Part shown: positions 60,193-64,000 of the stretch, piece by piece
Position numbering within the stretch: the first letter of the stretch is position 1
Layout of the letters: each line of letters opens with the position of its first letter
The notes under the pieces: generated by a model
The model's input: the letters and a program-made list of their open reading frames with translations, nothing else
Databases searched by the model: none
What the model was told of the DNA's origin: nothing
Source: Flavobacterium sp. Root901
GTDB lineage: Bacteria; Bacteroidota; Bacteroidia; Flavobacteriales; Flavobacteriaceae
Assembly: GCF_001429765.1 (NCBI RefSeq)
Contig: NZ_LMJB01000008.1
Location: 2,835-66,834 of the forward strand
Length of the DNA: 64,000 bases
Direction of reading: 5' to 3'
Position numbers and translations under genes: made by a program

Positions 60193-61425
60193 ATGGCAAA
60201 AGTAGTATTAGAATGTTCGTTTTGTGGAAGAAAAAAGCCAGAAACTAATTTATTAATTGCCGGTATCAACGCGCATATCTGTGATAAGTGTATTGAGCAG
60301 GCGCACGGAATTGTTTTAGAAGAACTAAAGTCAAGCGGAAGCGCAAAACTTGTTGGGGACTTAATTTTAAAGAAACCAAAAGAAATCAGGGCTTTCCTTG
60401 ATCAATATGTTATTGGTCAGGACCAGACAAAAAAAGTAATGTCGGTTGCAGTTTACAATCACTATAAACGTTTAATGCAGCAGCAATTAGACGATGAAGT
60501 AGAAATTGAAAAAAGCAACATCATTATGGTAGGACAAACCGGAACAGGAAAAACATTGGTTGCTAAAACAATCGCAAAAATGTTAGACGTTCCTTTGGCT
60601 ATTGTAGATGCAACTGTATTAACAGAAGCCGGTTATGTTGGAGAAGATGTTGAAAGTATTTTAACCCGTCTTCTGCAGGCTGCCGATTATGATGTAACTA
60701 AAGCAGAAAGAGGAATTGTATTTATTGATGAAATTGATAAAATTGCCCGCAAGAGCGATAATCCATCGATAACTCGCGACGTTTCTGGTGAAGGTGTACA
60801 ACAGGCTTTATTGAAATTATTAGAAGGAACAGTTGTAAACGTACCGCCAAAAGGAGGTCGTAAACATCCGGATCAAAAATTTGTTGAAGTAAATACCCAA
60901 AATATCCTGTTTATTGCAGGAGGTGCTTTTGATGGAGTTGAACGTATTATTTCTAAACGTTTAAACCGTCAGGCAGTTGGATATTCAACTTCCAAAAATG
61001 TAGATAATATCGATAAAAACAATTTACTTCAATATATTATTCCAAAAGACATTAAAGATTTTGGACTGATTCCTGAAATAATTGGTCGTTTACCAGTTTT
61101 AACGCACATGGATCCTTTAGATAAAGAAACACTTCGTGCAATTTTAACGCAGCCTAAAAATGCTTTGGTAAAACAATATCAGAAGTTATTTTTAATGGAT
61201 GAAGTTGAATTTAGCATTACCGATGAAGCTTTGGATTTTATTGTAGATAAAGCTTTAGAATATAAATTAGGAGCTCGCGGACTTCGTTCGCTTTGTGAAG
61301 CAATCCTGACAGATGCGATGTACGAACTGCCAAGTTCTGATGATAAAATCCTGTCAATTGATAAAGATTATGCAGAACATACTTTGAGTAAAAATTTACT
61401 TAAAAGAATGGAGATTGCATCTTAA
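60193..61425 (+). CDS. clpX: ATP-dependent Clp protease ATP-binding subunit ClpX
   Basis: A 410-residue AAA+ unfoldase that feeds substrates to ClpP. The N-terminal zinc-binding domain has Cys8, Cys11, Cys30 and Cys33. Walker A is G-Q-T-G-T-G-K-T (114-121), Walker B I-V-F-I-D-E (175-180), pore loop G-Y-V-G (147-150); the RKH box is present as G-R-K-H-P-D. Length and motifs are normal. Ends before a strong terminator. Confidence 0.97.
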   Translation: MAKVVLECSFCGRKKPETNLLIAGINAHICDKCIEQAHGIVLEELKSSGSAKLVGDLILKKPKEIRAFLDQYVIGQDQTKKVMSVAVYNHYKRLMQQQLDDEVEIEKSNIIMVGQTGTGKTLVAKTIAKMLDVPLAIVDATVLTEAGYVGEDVESILTRLLQAADYDVTKAERGIVFIDEIDKIARKSDNPSITRDVSGEGVQQALLKLLEGTVVNVPPKGGRKHPDQKFVEVNTQNILFIAGGAFDGVERIISKRLNRQAVGYSTSKNVDNIDKNNLLQYIIPKDIKDFGLIPEIIGRLPVLTHMDPLDKETLRAILTQPKNALVKQYQKLFLMDEVEFSITDEALDFIVDKALEYKLGARGLRSLCEAILTDAMYELPSSDDKILSIDKDYAEHTLSKNLLKRMEIAS

Positions 61426-61457
61426 ATCTTAAAACAACTTTGACAAAGTTAACTTGT

Positions 61458-61488
61458 AAACCTGCTCATTTATTGGGCAGGTTTTTTT
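61458..61488 (+). terminator. terminator after clpX
   Basis: Stem AAACCTGCTC / GGGCAGGTTT (61458-61467, 61475-61484, one G-U) with a 7-base loop and T run. Confidence 0.85.
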
Positions 61489-61518
61489 GTTTTATGTAAA
61501 TTTTGAAAACAAAAAGTA

Positions 61519-61602
61519 CTCGTCAGCCCTGATCGAAGCGGCATCCTTTTGCTCTGTGGTTCAGAGCAAAAGATATAGCGTAGAGCAGGACTAAAGTTTT
61601 TT
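61519..61602. ncRNA. structured repeat element resembling the Flavo-1 RNA motif
   Basis: A long hairpin lies between the convergent clpX and GlxA-type genes. The tip is a perfect 11-bp stem CTTTTGCTCTG / CAGAGCAAAAG (61546-61556, 61562-61572) with a TGGTT loop. A basal stem AGCCCTG / CAGGACT (61525-61531, 61586-61592, one mismatch) brackets internal-loop sequence GCGGCATC and ATATAGCG. The CCCTGATCGAAGCGGCATCC and AAGATATAGCG blocks are those I associate with a repeated, conserved element of Flavobacteria, probably Rfam's Flavo-1 motif; that name is from memory. Strand and function are unknown. Confidence 0.55.
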
Positions 61603-61627
61603 TGAAAATAATTTTTCTGCTGCCATA

Positions 61628-62593
61628 TTATTGAACCCTAAACTTTTCCCGATATTCAATAGGTTTCATTCCTACCATTTTATAAAAAACTTTTCTAAAA
61701 GCTTTTGGGTCATTATAACCTGTTTTTTCAATAATTTCTGAAATCGAAAGCTGCGTTTGTTCTAAATATTTTTTTGAGCTTTCAACCCTGATATTCTGAA
61801 GATATTCAATTGGCGGAATTCCGGTAACCTGTTTAAAACGGCGTGTCATGTTTCGGGCACTTGTTGGAATATCTTTGGTTATTTCTTCCAGTTTTTCGAT
61901 GCTGTGATACTGACTTTCAATTTTTTGCTGCAGCATTGCTACCAAAGTGTCGTTATGAAGATGATTTGGCCTGAAAGTGCTGAAATAGCTTTGTTTGTAA
62001 CGATTTAAATCTATCGAGAAGATCTTCGCAATCTGAACAGCAATTTCATTTCCGCAATATTTTTGAACTAAAAGAATTAACAAATGAAATGTTGAGGTCG
62101 ATCCGCCGCTGGTATACAAACTGCCATCTGCGGTTAAGGTTTCTTCCGGTTTTAATTTCACCATTGGAAAAGCTTTTGTAAAAGCACTGCAGGCATCTAC
62201 ATGGGTTGTAGCCAATTTTTCGTTTAATAATCCTGAAGCAGCAAATAAAAATGCACCGGTACAAAAACTTGCCAATTCAGATCCGGATTGATGCTGCTTT
62301 TGTAACCACGGAATAAATTTTTTATTCTTGGCAATCATTTCACTCATATTATCAGTGGTAAAAGCCGGAATCAAAATCAAATCTAAAATCGCATCAGAGT
62401 CTTCAACAGAATTAATTTCATATCCAAACAATCGTTGCTGATTGATTTGTTCTGACAGTTGAAAAATTTTAATTTCAAATGGTTTTTCAGCAGCATTACT
62501 CAATTTATTTGCTGTTTCAAACACTTCTAAAATAGCAGCTATGCTCAATAATTTATAGTCGTGAGGAACGATCAAACCTACTTTCTTACTCAT
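61628..62593 (-). CDS. GlxA family transcriptional regulator (DJ-1/PfpI plus AraC HTH)
   Basis: A 321-residue cytoplasmic regulator. Residues ~1-175 form a DJ-1/PfpI amidotransferase-like domain with the elbow S-F-C-T-G-A-F (Cys near 112). Residues ~215-320 are an AraC-type double HTH (S-A-R-N-M-T-R-R-F-K and S-I-S-E-I-I-E-K-T-G-Y-N-D-P-K-A-F-R-K-V-F). The domain pair is that of GlxA-type regulators. It is divergent from the VOC-SRPBCC genes and may control them. A -7 box TACATTTG lies on the minus strand at 62634-62627. Confidence 0.92.
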   Translation of the reverse strand: MSKKVGLIVPHDYKLLSIAAILEVFETANKLSNAAEKPFEIKIFQLSEQINQQRLFGYEINSVEDSDAILDLILIPAFTTDNMSEMIAKNKKFIPWLQKQHQSGSELASFCTGAFLFAASGLLNEKLATTHVDACSAFTKAFPMVKLKPEETLTADGSLYTSGGSTSTFHLLILLVQKYCGNEIAVQIAKIFSIDLNRYKQSYFSTFRPNHLHNDTLVAMLQQKIESQYHSIEKLEEITKDIPTSARNMTRRFKQVTGIPPIEYLQNIRVESSKKYLEQTQLSISEIIEKTGYNDPKAFRKVFYKMVGMKPIEYREKFRVQ

Positions 62594-62699
62594 GATTTGT
62601 GGTTTTTAGAAAAATTAACTGACAGACAAATGTAAGTATTTTGTCTTAAATGCCCCTAAAGTTGACTTTTATTGTATCCTAAAGGCTGTTTTAAAATTC

Positions 62700-62707
62700 T
62701 AAATTTG
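62700..62707 (+). promoter_or_regulatory. -7 box of the VOC-SRPBCC genes
   Basis: TAAATTTG fits TAnnTTTG, 27 bp before the VOC gene start. The closest TTG upstream is 25 bp away (62672-62674), a long spacer, consistent with a promoter that needs an activator such as the divergent AraC-type protein. Confidence 0.35.
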
Positions 62708-62734
62708 TTTTAAATAATTGTAACTTTATATATT

Positions 62735-63145
62735 ATGGAGACAAAAATTTTTTTAAATCTGGCGGTAAAAGACTTAAATAGAGCAGTTAAATTTTTTAAT
62801 GCTTTAGGATTTTCAACCAATCTGCAATTTACAAATGACAAAGGAGCTTGCATTGTTATTAGCAAGACTATCAATATTATGCTTTTGGTAGAAGAGTTTT
62901 ATCAAACATTTACTGATAAGCAGATTTGTGATTCTGCTAAAGTGAGCGAAACCCTTATTTCAATTTCTTTAGGAACACGTACAGAAGTTGATGAGATGAT
63001 TGAAAAAGCAGTTAAAGCAGGCGGAACTGATTATAGAAAAGCACAAGATTACGGCTGGATGTATCAAAGAACTTTTCTGGATCCTGATGGACATCATTGG
63101 GAAGTTTTTTATATGGATGAAAACCAGATTCCGAGTCAAGTGTAA
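62735..63145 (+). CDS. VOC family (glyoxalase/bleomycin-resistance fold) protein
   Basis: A 136-residue protein with two beta-alpha-beta-beta-beta modules of the vicinal oxygen chelate fold (I-F-L-N-L-A-V-K-D-L-N-R-A-V-K-F-F-N-A-L-G-F and D-P-D-G-H-H-W-E-V-F-Y-M-D). One potential metal-ligand set (E near the C-terminus, in W-E-V-F) is visible. Members may be lyases, dioxygenases or drug-binding proteins; the reaction cannot be named. Its stop overlaps a possible start of the following gene. Confidence 0.87.
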   Translation: METKIFLNLAVKDLNRAVKFFNALGFSTNLQFTNDKGACIVISKTINIMLLVEEFYQTFTDKQICDSAKVSETLISISLGTRTEVDEMIEKAVKAGGTDYRKAQDYGWMYQRTFLDPDGHHWEVFYMDENQIPSQV

Positions 63146-63165
63146 TGAATTCAAAATTGAAAAAA

Positions 63166-63573
63166 ATGATTACAGTTCAAACTACCATTAATGCTTCCAT
63201 AGATAAAATTTGGGATTTATGGACTTTTCCGGAACATATACAAAACTGGAATTATGCTTTTGAGGAATGGTACACGCCGCATGCCGAAAATGATTTAAAG
63301 GTAAATGGTAAATTTAAATATGAAATGGCCGCCAAAGATAAAAGCGCGGGTTTTAATTTTGAAGGAAAATACACTAAAATAGAAAAACATCAGTTAATAG
63401 AATATAAACTTTTGGATAACAGAACCGGAAGTATTCATTTTGAAGATCAGGGCGATAAGGTAAAGATCATAGAAGTTTTTGAGCCTGCAAAACAGGATTC
63501 TGAGAGTATGCAGAAAGAATGGTGTCAGAACGTAATTGACAATTTTAAAAAATATGTAGAAAATTTTAAATAA
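63166..63573 (+). CDS. SRPBCC/AHSA1-like domain protein, first copy
   Basis: A 135-residue single-domain protein of the START-like SRPBCC fold: M-I-T-V-Q-T-T-I-N-A-S-I-D-K-I-W-D-L-W at the start, helix-grip strands and a C-terminal amphipathic helix (W-C-Q-N-V-I-D-N-F-K-K-Y-V). The start at 63166 matches the paralogue at 63599; an ATG at 63145 overlapping the VOC stop is possible. It probably binds a small hydrophobic ligand; function unknown. Confidence 0.85.
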   Translation: MITVQTTINASIDKIWDLWTFPEHIQNWNYAFEEWYTPHAENDLKVNGKFKYEMAAKDKSAGFNFEGKYTKIEKHQLIEYKLLDNRTGSIHFEDQGDKVKIIEVFEPAKQDSESMQKEWCQNVIDNFKKYVENFK

Positions 63574-63598
63574 GTGTAATTTTTAAATATATAGCTAA

Positions 63599-64000
63599 AT
63601 GATAACAGTACAGAATACAATTAACGCGTCGATAAACAAAGTTTGGGAATTTTGGACTTTACCTGAACATATTACAAAATGGAGCTTTGCCTCTCCGGAC
63701 TGGCACACACCGTATGCCGAAAATGATATTAAACAAGGCGGAAAATTCAAATCGACTATGGCAGCTAAGGACGGCAGTATGAGTTTTGATTTTGAAGGAG
63801 AATATACTTTCGTGGAACCCAATAAAACAATAAAATATGTTATGGCCGACGGAAGAAAGGTTGAAATTATTTTTAAAGAAACTTTAGAAGGAGTAGAAAT
63901 AACAGAAAGTTTTGAGCCCGAAACTCAAAATCCCGAAGAAATGCAGCGTGGAGGCTGGCAGGCAATTCTGGATAACTTTAAAAGTTACGTTGAGTCAAAT
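63599..64000 (+). CDS. SRPBCC/AHSA1-like domain protein, second copy (3' end outside window)
   Basis: An open frame of 134 codons from ATG 63599 to the last base, without a stop, so the gene is cut by the window edge. The product (M-I-T-V-Q-N-T-I-N-A-S-I-N-K-V-W-E-F-W ... W-Q-A-I-L-D-N-F-K-S-Y-V-E) is clearly a paralogue of the gene just upstream along its whole length, so only a few codons are likely missing. It is 25 bp after the first copy: a recent tandem duplication within the VOC-SRPBCC operon. Confidence 0.85.
   Translation, partial: MITVQNTINASINKVWEFWTLPEHITKWSFASPDWHTPYAENDIKQGGKFKSTMAAKDGSMSFDFEGEYTFVEPNKTIKYVMADGRKVEIIFKETLEGVEITESFEPETQNPEEMQRGGWQAILDNFKSYVESN

Overview
The window is chromosomal DNA from a Bacteroidota bacterium, almost certainly a Flavobacterium close to F. 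johnsoniae. The evidence is the AT-rich sequence, TAnnTTTG-type -7 promoter boxes in place of sigma70 boxes, type IX secretion and gliding genes (a 2403-residue SprA, a RemB-like protein, three PorP/SprF/PorE-type proteins, a type B sorting domain), and a gene order (ruvA-sprA-gcvH-vanZ-deoC-remB) that I recall from F. johnsoniae. It is mostly core genome. I see no tRNA or rRNA genes, insertion sequences, prophage or CRISPR array.

Layout. 1-5.6 kb: the 3' part of a giant repetitive type IX-secreted adhesin, then a PorP/SprF partner and an OmpA-family PorE-like protein. 5.6-7.3 kb: a small unknown gene divergent from a double-HTH regulator with a palindrome between them, then a CBS protein. 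7.5-21.5 kb: maeB, ruvA, sprA, gcvH, vanZ, deoC and remB. 21.6-26.8 kb: cytochrome oxidase genes (ctaB, two subunit III genes, subunit IV) and a maturation set (degenerate SCO, true SCO, DUF420/CtaM-like, and a tiny CxxC membrane protein). 26.8-28.3 kb: a DUF4403 lipoprotein. 28.4-36.3 kb: a MacB-like efflux operon with one ATPase, two permeases, two adaptors and one TolC, then tsaB. 36.3-38.5 kb (minus strand): mscS, an acidic small protein and a tandem-domain Nfu. 38.6-40.2 kb: an orphan PorP/SprF and a gamma carbonic anhydrase. 40.3-44.4 kb (minus): a compact surface-protein plus LytS/LytR-type sensory cluster. 44.6-47.2 kb: a DUF4270 lipoprotein and an outer-membrane barrel. 47.2-55.7 kb (minus): murI and the envelope-biogenesis cluster ompH-ompH-bamA-uppS-DUF6089, nadK and a CBS protein. 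55.8-61.4 kb: pdxJ, a hydrolase, a holin-fold membrane protein, tig, clpP and clpX. 61.5-64 kb: a Flavobacterium-type structured RNA repeat, a GlxA/AraC regulator, a VOC protein and two tandem SRPBCC proteins, the last cut by the window end.

How the genes work together. The strongest theme is the cell envelope. BamA, Skp-type chaperones and UppS build the outer membrane and wall; SprA is the type IX translocon; PorP/SprF, the PorE-like protein, the adhesin and RemB are surface machinery or cargo. A second theme is respiratory oxidase assembly and copper handling. A third is protein quality control (tig-clpP-clpX).

The best candidates for undescribed biology are: (a) the minus-strand cluster of outer-membrane protein, kelch lipoprotein, DUF4907 lipoprotein, LytS kinase and LytTR regulator; (b) the CxxC mini-protein and the cysteine-less SCO paralogue in the oxidase maturation operon; (c) the TonB-C-terminal-like domain at the front of RemB; (d) a family of interspersed inverted repeats, one of which appears to carry the clpX promoter.
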